Made by a program: the position numbers and the translations under genes. A stretch of DNA of 64,000 bases from JAIQFL01 sp035501495 (GTDB lineage Bacteria; Acidobacteriota; Terriglobia; Bryobacterales; Bryobacteraceae): assembly GCA_035501495.1 (NCBI GenBank), contig DATJWB010000138.1, positions 1 through 64,000 of the forward strand, read 5' to 3'. Of the stretch, positions 9,225-17,502 are shown piece after piece. Numbering within the stretch: position 1 is the stretch's first letter; the number at the start of each line of letters is the position of its first letter. Under the pieces are notes generated by a model. The model was not told the origin of the DNA and ran no database searches. It worked only from the letters and a program-made list of their open reading frames with translations.

Positions 9225-9904
9225 TGTTCTCGTGCCCTCTTTCGATGAATGCTGTGGGTTACGAGCGCAGACGCCGTTGTGATGGCCGCGGCGGTGCCGA
9301 GCGCGGGCGCCGCCGAGCCACGCAGTAGTAGAGCGCCCGCAGCGGCGCCAGCCAGCATCACCGCGACGGACGCACATCTCCGCCGCCAACGGCTATTGTC
9401 TGCCCCAGGTGAAAAGGAATCCGCCGCCAGGCCGGTGATCGTCAAGGTCAAAACGGTGGTCGTCAGGTCCGGTATCGCGAGCTTCCGAACCATGGCATTC
9501 CGCAGCCCCATCGCAGCGCCCGTCGTGGCAATGACACCGTAGGTTGCCGCCTCTATGACCTGATACGGAGCAACAACGCGAAGCGCGATCACAGCTGCCG
9601 TGAACAATAAAATCGCCTCGATTGCAAACGCTCGCGCAGCCTGGGCCGCCGGAATCCGTCCGCCGAGAAAAGCACCTCCTAAAAACGACAACAGGGCCAG
9701 GAACGATCGAAATAGAGAGAGGCCCGGTGTGCCCGCCAGGGCAAAACCCAGGAACACCACGTTGCCGGTCATATTGGCCGTGAACACATGGCCGAGGGCG
9801 AGAAAGCTCACGGCGTCCACAATTCCTGTTACCCCCGTCATACTCAAGAGTATGGCCGGCGTAACACCATGCCCGGGAGATTGTTTTTCGACTGCAGTAG
9901 TCAT
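9221..9904 (-). CDS. DUF1275 (YoaK-like) membrane protein
   Basis: A 227-residue protein with about six hydrophobic segments and the DUF1275 hallmarks GIVDAVSFLALGHVFTANMT and GNVVFLG near the N-terminus, plus GLRNAMVRKLAIPDLTTTVL in the middle. DUF1275 proteins are common in soil bacteria and have no established function, although they are often annotated as transporters. The gene overlaps both neighbours by about 4 nt. It belongs to the tightly packed minus-strand operon with porin and exporter genes, which fits a transport role. Confidence 0.85.
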   Translation of the reverse strand: MTTAVEKQSPGHGVTPAILLSMTGVTGIVDAVSFLALGHVFTANMTGNVVFLGFALAGTPGLSLFRSFLALLSFLGGAFLGGRIPAAQAARAFAIEAILLFTAAVIALRVVAPYQVIEAATYGVIATTGAAMGLRNAMVRKLAIPDLTTTVLTLTITGLAADSFSPGADNSRWRRRCASVAVMLAGAAAGALLLRGSAAPALGTAAAITTASALVTHSIHRKRAREQ

Positions 9905-10197
9905 GGCTGCGCCTGCCGGGTGCCGATCAAGACCTCGTCATGGCGAGTCTTGCCGCGAATGCCCCACCGGAGCACCAAGTGGTCTTCGATAAGTGCGATG
10001 AACATCAGCGCCAGCCCACCGATGAGCTCAATGCTCCGTCCCACGGGCATCCGGTACGAAACCAGGCTCGATGGTGCGCCACGCGCACCTAACTCGCGTG
10101 CAGCCTCCGTTTGGTCGATAACGCCGGTGGCGTTCAGTAAGAAAACGGCGACCATCAAGCTTGCGACCTTGATGCCACATCGAGAAATTCGTGTCAT
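9901..10197 (-). CDS. Hypothetical membrane protein
   Basis: A 98-residue protein with a cleavable or anchoring N-terminal hydrophobic stretch (VASLMVAVFLLNATGVIDQ) and one central helix (SIELIGGLALMFIALIEDH), ending in a basic tail. I do not recognise a family. Its support is positional: it overlaps the DUF1275 start by 4 nt, begins 9 nt after the porin gene, and keeps an open frame with sensible hydrophobic segments. It is probably co-translated with the next genes. Confidence 0.6.
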   Translation of the reverse strand: MTRISRCGIKVASLMVAVFLLNATGVIDQTEAARELGARGAPSSLVSYRMPVGRSIELIGGLALMFIALIEDHLVLRWGIRGKTRHDEVLIGTRQAQP

Positions 10198-10206
10198 GCC
10201 AGAACC

Positions 10207-11619
10207 TCAGAATTTGTAACCAGCCCACAACTCCGTGTAGTTGATGTTCCTGCCCGGAGAAGCCTGTTTGAGAAACTCGCCTGCGAAAAAGACCCCATAG
10301 TCGGCCTGCAGCCAGGCGTGACGGTCGATTTGCCACCGCACCTCCACGCCCGGCCTGTACCCGACGAACCGCGCGCGGCTGCCGCCGGCCGGGACGAGCA
10401 GAAACCCCGGAACGGCGTACACGCCGTCTGTTAGACTTTCCCGCCATTGGACAACCAGATCCGCGGAAATCGTGACGTCTCGGGGAAGTTTCAACTGCAG
10501 GCGGGGATGCACATCGATGAAATTGACTGGTCCGGGACCGGTGTCGGCCAGCACTCCGAAATAGTTGCCGACCGGGTATATCGGGCTGAAGGTGCCGAGC
10601 GAGTGGCTGCGTGGATCGTCTCCGCTGGATACATCCGCTTTCACGCTGATCCGCGGCCGCAGTGGAGTCGCGAGAAAGCTGTAGCCGGTATCGGATGCAA
10701 CCGTCCACGCCCGTATGCCGCAGGCACCGAAACTGCCGAATTGCCAGACGGCTTCATAATCGAAGTCCCAATCCGACTCTTTCGCGGCCGGCGAACGCCA
10801 GAGGCGTAGTCCCAGGTTGTGCCGGGTCTCCTGCGCCGTTCCACGATTGTACGTAAACGATTTTCGGTCTAGCCCGAGGTAGTAGCTGTCATACGACACC
10901 CGGCGCCGCCACGGACGCGTCGCATACACTCCCCAGAATGCGGTGCGGTGATCGGGGATGTTATCGAAGAAGCCCGGCTTATCGAGGTCCGGCCGAACAG
11001 CCCATAGGTCAATTCGCCAGGTGCCGGCCTTTCCCTTCAGTCTTGCTCCGTCGAAACTCTGCCGCACATTCGGGCCTTCGCGAACAGAAACCAGCCGGCC
11101 CGAGCCGTAATTCAGTTCCTGCCGTCCTACTTGCAAGACCACGGAGCGATCGGCTTCGCCGGTACTCAGTTCTACAAACGCTTCTTCGAAATCGAGTTTC
11201 TTCTCGTCGATTGGCCGCGGTCCCCCTTGCCGAAACGACTCCAGATCGCTTTTGAACTCCACGTACGCGCGGAAGTGCCTTCCGAGATGCCAGTCCGTGT
11301 GCAGCACATACCGCTCGAGGTAGAACTGATTGGTATAGTTTTGTTTGCCCCAATTGTCGTTGCCGACCTGCTCCAGTACCTGGCGCGACCCCCCGCCGAT
11401 GCTGAGGTACCAGCCGTCAGGCCCCAGGGGGATGTACTTCAGGGGATCCCAGAAGTCCTGGCGCAGCGATCGGTCCTTCAGAAAGCTCCAGTCTTCGTCT
11501 TCACCCAGGAGAGTATACGTGCGAACCGGAACCGCGGAACTCGCAGGCTGGTCCGTTTGCGCGTGCACAGCAGTTACCGCAGCAGCCAGAGCGACGATCC
11601 AGGCAGAACCGGCTCGCAT
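10207..11619 (-). CDS. Alginate-export-type outer-membrane porin
   Basis: A 470-residue protein with a signal peptide (MRAGSAWIVALAAAVTAVHA) and an alternating beta-strand pattern through to a C-terminal aromatic residue (ELWAGYKF), typical of outer-membrane barrels. Features such as DWHLGRHFRAYVEFKSDLES, LQVGRQELNYGSGRLVSVRE and FDGARLKGKAGTWRIDLWAV are characteristic of the alginate export (AlgE-like) domain family. Members outside alginate producers act as general or specific porins for small molecules, so alginate itself should not be assumed; no alginate synthesis genes are in the window. It starts 5 nt after the VOC gene, inside the same operon. Confidence 0.85.
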   Translation of the reverse strand: MRAGSAWIVALAAAVTAVHAQTDQPASSAVPVRTYTLLGEDEDWSFLKDRSLRQDFWDPLKYIPLGPDGWYLSIGGGSRQVLEQVGNDNWGKQNYTNQFYLERYVLHTDWHLGRHFRAYVEFKSDLESFRQGGPRPIDEKKLDFEEAFVELSTGEADRSVVLQVGRQELNYGSGRLVSVREGPNVRQSFDGARLKGKAGTWRIDLWAVRPDLDKPGFFDNIPDHRTAFWGVYATRPWRRRVSYDSYYLGLDRKSFTYNRGTAQETRHNLGLRLWRSPAAKESDWDFDYEAVWQFGSFGACGIRAWTVASDTGYSFLATPLRPRISVKADVSSGDDPRSHSLGTFSPIYPVGNYFGVLADTGPGPVNFIDVHPRLQLKLPRDVTISADLVVQWRESLTDGVYAVPGFLLVPAGGSRARFVGYRPGVEVRWQIDRHAWLQADYGVFFAGEFLKQASPGRNINYTELWAGYKF

Positions 11620-11624
11620 CAGTC

Positions 11625-12509
11625 TTACTTCTCCGAGGCCATGGAGTGGATTTCAGCGATGTATCCGCCGGGAAACTGCGCCATCGCAGAGTTCCGTCCG
11701 TCGGCTGAGAACGGCCCGACCAGGACCGACACGCCCGCGGCCTTCGCTTTCTCGAGCGTGGCCGCCAGATCGGCCACCTCGTATCCCGTCATCTCGCGGC
11801 CATATGGATATGGAAGATGGCCGTCGGTGACGAGTACTGCCATCGCGCCAAAGACCGACGAAATCCGGATCCGCCGGTAACTGTCGGACGCGCGGCCGAT
11901 TTCGACTCCCGGCGCACGGGCATTGTCTGAAACAACTTTGCCGTGCGAAAAGGCAAGGAAGCTCTTGACGAATGCAGATGCCCGTTCCGCCGAAACGTAG
12001 ACCCGGTTTTCCGGAACGGTCTGCAGGGCCGGGTACGACGGCGGCGTGGTGTGCCAGTAGAGCTGCATGTTCACGCCGCCAGGCCACTGGATTACGGCGT
12101 CCCTGCCGATCGGATCGTCGAATGGAATGACGAGAACATCCGCGCCATCAGCTTGCGCTGCCCGAACCGCGGCGTCGAGGTTGGTCACCAGATAACCCGT
12201 CCGCTCGGATCCAAACGGGTATGGCACGGGTGTTTTGAATCCGAAGACCGAGAGGCTCCCGGCGGGCGTCAGCACAAGTTGCGACATGGTCTTGCTGGGA
12301 GTTGGAGTTACCGTGAAGACGCCCTGCTTGGTTGTGGTCCCGCCAAACGTCGCCACGAGGCTCGCGACAAACTGGTTGAAGTCTTCCGGCTGCACATACA
12401 CGTGCGTCGTGTCGTACTGCGCACCGACGCCAAAGTTGGAATCGCCGGGTGTGGCGAACGCCGCCACCAACGAGAACAAGGCAATAGCGGTCGTTAGTAA
12501 TCGTTTCAT
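11625..12509 (-). CDS. Exported VOC/glyoxalase-fold protein
   Basis: A 294-residue protein with a signal peptide (MKRLLTTAIALFSLVAAFA) followed by two related halves, each ending with a VOC-like strand pattern (GYLVTNLDAAVRAAQADGAD and GYEVADLAATLEKAKAAGVS, both followed by a P-x-x-x-x-G stretch). This repeated arrangement fits the vicinal oxygen chelate fold, used by glyoxalases, dioxygenases and fosfomycin-type resistance proteins. The metal ligands cannot be assigned with confidence from the sequence, so enzyme or binding protein remain open. The export signal suggests a periplasmic site, matching the porin gene 5 nt downstream. Confidence 0.7.
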   Translation of the reverse strand: MKRLLTTAIALFSLVAAFATPGDSNFGVGAQYDTTHVYVQPEDFNQFVASLVATFGGTTTKQGVFTVTPTPSKTMSQLVLTPAGSLSVFGFKTPVPYPFGSERTGYLVTNLDAAVRAAQADGADVLVIPFDDPIGRDAVIQWPGGVNMQLYWHTTPPSYPALQTVPENRVYVSAERASAFVKSFLAFSHGKVVSDNARAPGVEIGRASDSYRRIRISSVFGAMAVLVTDGHLPYPYGREMTGYEVADLAATLEKAKAAGVSVLVGPFSADGRNSAMAQFPGGYIAEIHSMASEK

Positions 12510-12551
12510 AGAGTCTAGATGCTCCTATGGAGGCGGCGCCGCCAGATCCGC

Positions 12552-13394
12552 TTATGCCGCTACGGTCGCTCTACCCTGCCCGATGAAGCTGAGCAATTCT
12601 TCGTTGACCCGGCCTTTCAGCGTCGAGCACATTCCGTGGGGAGCCCCGGGGACGACCACGAGCTTGGAGCCCTTGACGATTTTGGAGGACAGCAGCGCCG
12701 AGGCGCCGATCGGCACGATTTGATCGTCGTCACCGTGAAGAATCAGCGTCGGGACGTCAATTCTCTCGAGGTCCCCGGTCAGGTCCGTTTCGGAAAACGC
12801 CTCGATGCAGTCGTAGGCCGCTTTATGGCCGCAAAGCATCCCTTGCATCCAGAAGGAGTCCCGCAATCCCTGCGAAACCTGGGCTCCCGGCCGGTTGGCG
12901 CCGTAGAAAGGAACGCTCAGATCCTTGAAGAACTGCGAGCGATCGGCAAGCACGTTTGCGCGCAGTTGATCGAATACCTCGATTGGCAAGCCACCCGGAT
13001 TCGACGGCGTCTTCAGCATGAGCGGCGGGATTGCGCCGATCAATACCGCCTTGGCGACCCGCTTAGTGCCATGACGCCCAATGTAGCGAGTCACTTCCCC
13101 GCCGCCGGTGGAGTGACCGACGTGGATCGCTTCGCGAAGGTCGAGTGCGGCGGCCAGGTCGGCTAGATCATCGGCATAGGTGTCCAGGTCATTACCATCC
13201 CAAGGTTGATCCGAGCGCCCGTGGCCTCTGCGATCGTGCGCGATGCAGCGGTATCCCCGGCTGGCCAGGAAAATCATCTGGTCTTCCCACGCGTCGGCGC
13301 TCAAAGGCCAGCCATGACTGAAAACGATTGGCTGGCCTTTTCCCCAATCCTTGTAGTAGATCTGGGTACCATCTTTGGTTGTTATTCTCGGCAT
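12552..13394 (-). CDS. Alpha/beta hydrolase, non-haem chloroperoxidase type
   Basis: A 280-residue hydrolase starting MPRITTKDGTQIYYKDWGKG. It has the oxyanion region SHGWPLSADAW, the nucleophile elbow GHSTGG, the acid LHGDDDQIVP and the histidine in PGAPHGM. These match cofactor-free haloperoxidase/esterase enzymes, which hydrolyse esters and make peracids in vitro. I chose ATG at 13394 because AGAGAGGA lies just upstream; a GTG at 13412 would add six residues without a better ribosome-binding site. The protein has no signal peptide and should be cytoplasmic. It sits in an operon with other hydrolases; the physiological substrate is unknown. Confidence 0.88.
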   Translation of the reverse strand: MPRITTKDGTQIYYKDWGKGQPIVFSHGWPLSADAWEDQMIFLASRGYRCIAHDRRGHGRSDQPWDGNDLDTYADDLADLAAALDLREAIHVGHSTGGGEVTRYIGRHGTKRVAKAVLIGAIPPLMLKTPSNPGGLPIEVFDQLRANVLADRSQFFKDLSVPFYGANRPGAQVSQGLRDSFWMQGMLCGHKAAYDCIEAFSETDLTGDLERIDVPTLILHGDDDQIVPIGASALLSSKIVKGSKLVVVPGAPHGMCSTLKGRVNEELLSFIGQGRATVAA

Positions 13395-13421
13395 TGGCTT
13401 CCTCTCTTTCACCTGACAAAA

Positions 13422-14333
13422 TCAAACACCCTGGTAAACCAGCCCGGTGAAGATCGCGGGCGTGATCAGGAACTGTCCCCACTTCGCGTCGTATTTGGAA
13501 GTCGGCTTCGCGGCGATTGTTGCTTCCAATGTCCTGCCTTGTTTTTTCAGCGCCGCTACATTCTCCCGGATCGCCACCAGCATGTCGCGGAACTCGGCCA
13601 GGTCGGATCTGCCGCCCACCGGTCCGTGCCCGGGAATTACGATGGTCTTATCGGTTACTGCTGCAACGTTGGCCTCAGCCGCCCGGATAGCTCCGTCGAT
13701 GCTGCCGCCCGTCGAGTAGTCGATAAACGGATAAACACCATTCCACCAGGTATCCCCTACCTGGAGGATATCGGCCTCCGCAAAGATGACAGAGATGTCG
13801 CTGTCCGTGTGAGCCGGCCCGTAATACTTCAGAAGCAGGTGGGTGTCACTCCAGTCGATTTCGGAGTCCGCATTGAACACCGTAGCGGGCAGCGACCCGG
13901 ATGGGGCGGCCGGAAATGTGTAACTCCATCCGGCGACCCGCGTGGCGACGGAGAGGTGCTTCCGCGTGTTCTCGTGCGCGGTGATCGCGGCTCCAGCAGC
14001 GTGCAGCCATTCGTTGCCGTCGGTGTGGTCTATGTGCCAGTGGGTGTTGATCAGGTGCTTGATCGGATGGTCGCTGATCTCCGTCAAAGCACTGGAAAGC
14101 GCCGGCCGCGAAACAGCGAATCCGGCATCAACCAGAAGCTTGCCGTCGTTCCCGGTCAGGACCGCGATATTGCCGCCTGAACCTTCGAGAACCGAGATGT
14201 TCCGCCGCAGTCTATGTGTGGCGATTTTAGCTTTGGCCGCGGCGTTGATCATCGTCGGGACGATACCGTTCATTCCTGCGGTTCGTGGACGCGAAGTTCC
14301 TTCGATTTCCCTTGGCTGTGTTTGGGCTACCAT
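13422..14333 (-). CDS. Metallo-beta-lactamase-fold hydrolase
   Basis: A 303-residue protein with the zinc motif HWHIDH (residues ~98-103), GPAHTDSDI and the later PGHGPVGG, the full set of metal ligands expected for an MBL-fold hydrolase. Ahead of the core is VLEGSGGNIAVLTGNDGKLLVDAG, usual in the family. The start at 14333 follows a purine-rich GAGGAAGAGGA. Metallo-beta-lactamase fold enzymes include glyoxalase II, lactonases and quinoprotein relatives; the substrate is not evident. It lies 30 nt after the amidohydrolase gene. Confidence 0.85.
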   Translation of the reverse strand: MVAQTQPREIEGTSRPRTAGMNGIVPTMINAAAKAKIATHRLRRNISVLEGSGGNIAVLTGNDGKLLVDAGFAVSRPALSSALTEISDHPIKHLINTHWHIDHTDGNEWLHAAGAAITAHENTRKHLSVATRVAGWSYTFPAAPSGSLPATVFNADSEIDWSDTHLLLKYYGPAHTDSDISVIFAEADILQVGDTWWNGVYPFIDYSTGGSIDGAIRAAEANVAAVTDKTIVIPGHGPVGGRSDLAEFRDMLVAIRENVAALKKQGRTLEATIAAKPTSKYDAKWGQFLITPAIFTGLVYQGV

Positions 14334-14363
14334 TCCTCTTCCTCCTCTTGGTTGCGGACCGTG

Positions 14364-16181
14364 CTAGAAGGCCCAACAGAGGCAGCCGAAGCCGCCTCCA
14401 AATTGGTGGTCGCGTAACCGATCTTCGCTGCGATGCGCATGCTCCAGGGACGAGCACGCCACAACCGGCGCTGTCGCTGGTCTGAAGTAGCCGCCATATG
14501 CCGCGACCGGAGACCATTCCGGCAGCACCGGGGGAAGCGGCGGCGCGAGTTCGGAAAACTCCTTGGCCCCGTACACGGGCTTACCTCCCACGATCGTCAG
14601 CACCGATTCGAGGTTCTTGATCTCCTCCTCGGCGACCGAAAAATAATCGGCGGAAAGCACCGCGACGTCCGCTAATTGCCCCGGAACAATCGACCCTTTG
14701 GTTCCCTGTTCTGTGGAGAGCCAACTGCTCCCCACCGTCCACAGGCGTAAAGCTTCCATGCGGTCGAACCGGTGATCCTTGTCGTACATCGATAAGCCGC
14801 CGACCGTCTTCCCCGTGACGAGCCAGTAAAGCGACACAAACGGGTTGTAGCTCGCAACGCGCGTAGCGTCAGTCCCGGCTCCCACCGGCAGCCCCGTCCG
14901 CAGCATCCCCCGGATTGGCGGGGTTCGCTTGGTTTCGGCGCTCCCGTATCGGTCGCGGAAGTACTCGCCCTGAAATGCCATCCGGTGCTGGATCGCGATC
15001 CCGCCACCCAGCGCCGCGATCCGGTCCATACTGCGCTGCGAGATGGTTTCCGCGTGGTCAATGAACCAGTGCAGGCCCTGAAGCGGGATCTCCCGGTTCA
15101 CCTCTTCGTAGACGTTGAGCGTCCGCGTGATGGTCTCGTCGTACGTGGCGTGGAGGCGGAACGGCCAGCGATTCTTCGCCAGCAGGCTCACCACCGGCTT
15201 CAGCTCCTGCTCCATCACGCCGGGCATGTCGGGGCGCGGTTCGAGAAAGTCCTCGAAATCCGCCGCCGAAAAGACCAGCATTTCCCCGGCGCCATTGTGG
15301 CGGAAGTAGTCGTCGCCCTGACGCGGCTTGAGCATGCCGGCCCAGTTCTGGAAGTCGGCGAGCTCGCCTTTGGGCTTCTGCGTAAACAGATTGTAGGCAA
15401 TCCGGACGGTCAACTCGCCGTTCTTGTGGAGCCGCTCGATAATCTGGTAGTCCTCCGGATAGTTCTGAAAGCCGCCGCCGGCGTCGATCGCGCTGGTGAT
15501 CCCCAGCCGGTTGAGCTCACGCATGAAGTGCCGGCTCGAGTTGACCTGGTATTCCGGCGGCAGCTTCGGCCCCTTCGCGAGTGTGGCGTACAGGATGAGG
15601 GCGTTCGGCCTGGCGATGAGGATGCCCGTCGGATTACCGGCGCCATCGCGGACGATTTCGCCGCCCGGCGGGTTGGGCGAGTGCCTCGTATAGCCGGCGG
15701 CTCGGAGCGCGGCCCGGTTCAGAAGCGCCCGGTCATATAAGTGAAGTACGAATACCGGCGTATCTGGCGCGGCCCGGTTGAGTTCGTCGAGCGTCGGCAT
15801 CCGGCGCTCGGCGAACTGAAATTCAGACCAGCCTCCGACAACGCGCACCCATTGCCCCGGCGGCGTCCGCTGCGCCTGCTCACGAAGCATGCGCAGCCCG
15901 TCCGCGAGCGAGGGAACGCCGTCCCACCGGAGCTCCAGATTGTAGTTGAGGCCGCCGCGAATCAGGTGCAAGTGCGAGTCATTCAGCCCTGGAATCGCGG
16001 TGCGCTTGTTCAAATCGATCAGTTTCGTCGTCCCGTCTCGGAATGGCATTACCTCCCGATCGGTTCCGATTGCGACGAACTTGCCGTCCCGAATCGCCGC
16101 TGCCTCAACTACCGAACGGCGATCGTCCTGGGTCGCGATTTTGCCGTTCTGAAGAATCAGGTCTGCTGGCTGTTGATTCAT
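14364..16181 (-). CDS. YtcJ-type metal-dependent amidohydrolase
   Basis: A 605-residue member of the amidohydrolase family 3/YtcJ group. The N-terminus has a short beta-sandwich (ADLILQNGKIATQD), then the metal motif SHLHL, later IDHAET and the Asp-containing AGTDATRVASYNP, followed by the C-terminal sandwich (GQLADVAVLSADYF). The family hydrolyses amide or ester bonds of various small molecules. No signal peptide is visible. The last ~45 residues after GGYFRP are Cys/His-rich and poorly conserved in appearance. It starts 21 nt after the isochorismatase-like gene. Confidence 0.85.
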   Translation of the reverse strand: MNQQPADLILQNGKIATQDDRRSVVEAAAIRDGKFVAIGTDREVMPFRDGTTKLIDLNKRTAIPGLNDSHLHLIRGGLNYNLELRWDGVPSLADGLRMLREQAQRTPPGQWVRVVGGWSEFQFAERRMPTLDELNRAAPDTPVFVLHLYDRALLNRAALRAAGYTRHSPNPPGGEIVRDGAGNPTGILIARPNALILYATLAKGPKLPPEYQVNSSRHFMRELNRLGITSAIDAGGGFQNYPEDYQIIERLHKNGELTVRIAYNLFTQKPKGELADFQNWAGMLKPRQGDDYFRHNGAGEMLVFSAADFEDFLEPRPDMPGVMEQELKPVVSLLAKNRWPFRLHATYDETITRTLNVYEEVNREIPLQGLHWFIDHAETISQRSMDRIAALGGGIAIQHRMAFQGEYFRDRYGSAETKRTPPIRGMLRTGLPVGAGTDATRVASYNPFVSLYWLVTGKTVGGLSMYDKDHRFDRMEALRLWTVGSSWLSTEQGTKGSIVPGQLADVAVLSADYFSVAEEEIKNLESVLTIVGGKPVYGAKEFSELAPPLPPVLPEWSPVAAYGGYFRPATAPVVACSSLEHAHRSEDRLRDHQFGGGFGCLCWAF

Positions 16182-16202
16182 GACGTGCCTTCAAGGTTTG
16201 AT

Positions 16203-16958
16203 TTACACGTGGGACAGTTCGGGCTGTGGTTTGTTCGGGTGCAGCGCCGCGTCCTGAGCGCGGTTATAGCTCTCCATCACCGCCTGGTAATTCGGAGCCA
16301 CCATCGTGTAAAGCTGCGCGATTTCAGCGGCGTCCGGCCGGTTCCAGGTCCGCTGCAGCTCGCACAGAACGGCATTGGCGCTGGTGGGGACGACTCCCGC
16401 CTGCGTGAAACGGGCGAGCGTAGTCCGCGAAGCCATTTCACTCGGGTCGCCGGAAGCATCGATCACCGCGTAGACTTTATAGCCCGCGGCAAGCGCATCG
16501 AGCGCCGGGAACATGACACAAACGCTGGTCCATACGCCGGCCATGATCAGCGTCTTGCGGCCGGTTTCGCGGATCGTCTTGACGAAGAGCTCGTTGTCCC
16601 ACGCGTTAACCTCGCCCCTGCGAGGTACGTGGATAAAGTGCGGCGCGGCCTCGTGAATCTCCGGCATCAGCGGACCGTTTGGCCCCCCCGGCTCGGAAGC
16701 CGTGGTAATCAATGGGATCTTGAACTGGTGGGCCAGCTTTGCCAGCATGACCGTGTTGGCCCGCAATTCAGAGACGGGAATGTCTTTCACCACCTGAAAC
16801 AGCCCTGACTGGTGGTCGAGTAATAATATGACCACGTCGTCGAGGCGCATGAGCGCATCACCGCCTCCCTCCGCGTGTGGAATTCCATCTTGAATGCCGT
16901 TCGGCTTGTAGGCAGCCGGCGCGCCATTGCCGGTCGGGGACACTTTGCGTTCGTTCAT
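16203..16958 (-). CDS. Isochorismatase-family hydrolase (YcaC-like)
   Basis: A 251-residue cysteine hydrolase of the isochorismatase/YcaC group. The nucleophile region AGVWTSVCVMFPALDA and the acidic LLLDHQSGLF are present, and the conserved EVNAWDNELFVKTIRETGRK block precedes the cysteine. An N-terminal ~35-residue polar extension precedes the fold. The start at 16958 follows AAAGGGAG on the minus strand. It is the first gene of the ten-gene minus-strand operon, so its upstream region should hold the operon promoter. Relatives cleave amides or ethers; the true substrate is unknown. Confidence 0.85.
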   Translation of the reverse strand: MNERKVSPTGNGAPAAYKPNGIQDGIPHAEGGGDALMRLDDVVILLLDHQSGLFQVVKDIPVSELRANTVMLAKLAHQFKIPLITTASEPGGPNGPLMPEIHEAAPHFIHVPRRGEVNAWDNELFVKTIRETGRKTLIMAGVWTSVCVMFPALDALAAGYKVYAVIDASGDPSEMASRTTLARFTQAGVVPTSANAVLCELQRTWNRPDAAEIAQLYTMVAPNYQAVMESYNRAQDAALHPNKPQPELSHV

Positions 16959-17502
16959 AACACTCCCTTTCTATACTGCTGGGTTACCTCAATGGCCTAA
17001 CTCATGCTCATGTGAGAGTGAGTTCAATCTTGGGTCGCAGTGGGGGTCTTGCAAACGGTACGCCATGTTTGCCCCTCGGCCGTATCCCCTTGCCAGGGCA
17101 CGAGTTCTGGAGAATCCCGAGGCACATTGCGGCTGTCGAGGTGTCGCTCCCTCGCCACTGCCAGAGGCTGTGCAGCCTTTGAAGTGTCGTCTGGACGACG
17201 CATCAGGCTACCGGGCGTACGAGAACTCTCTGCTTGGGGCCACTTTTGTGGAAGCGCATGTGCAGGACCCAGAACGGCAACCGTTGGAGTCCTGGGTGAA
17301 TGGAAGTGAAGTTCTCGTGAAGCCTGTTGCGCCGATTCTGGCTAATCTCAGGTGTGGCGATGACCAGCCCCGCTACCAAGGTGCAGGCCACCCTCGAGCC
17401 CCGCAATACAATTTAGATCTCTCTTTATCATCTGAGTCTGAGGTCACGCATACATCAAGATCACGGGTGATTCAGGTGCGGATATCGGTGAAATATGCTG
17501 TG
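16959..17502. other. Divergent intergenic region between two ten-gene operons
   Basis: These 544 bp contain no convincing gene. An open frame runs through on the plus strand into the next gene, but its translation upstream of 17503 has no family resemblance. The region must carry promoters for both the minus-strand operon (from 16958) and the plus-strand purine operon (from 17503). A symmetric 24-bp element is at 17000-17023. I could not assign a reliable -35/-10 pair. Confidence 0.6.
17000..17023. promoter_or_regulatory. Nested inverted repeat in the divergent intergenic region
   Basis: The 24 bp read ACTC-N3-CTCA-N2-TGAG-N3-GAGT, so both an outer and an inner 4-bp pair are perfectly symmetric. 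It lies about 41 bp upstream of the isochorismatase start and could be an operator for the minus-strand operon. No regulator gene is adjacent, and short symmetric sequences arise by chance, so this is tentative. Confidence 0.3.

Noticed and set aside
10207..11619. Alginate export as a true alginate system
   Set aside because: The porin family name reflects its fold; no alginate biosynthesis genes accompany it.
16927..17502. Upstream extension of the threonine-synthase-like frame
   Set aside because: No family resemblance in the extension and it overlaps the divergent isochorismatase start; ATG 17503 fits the enzyme family better.
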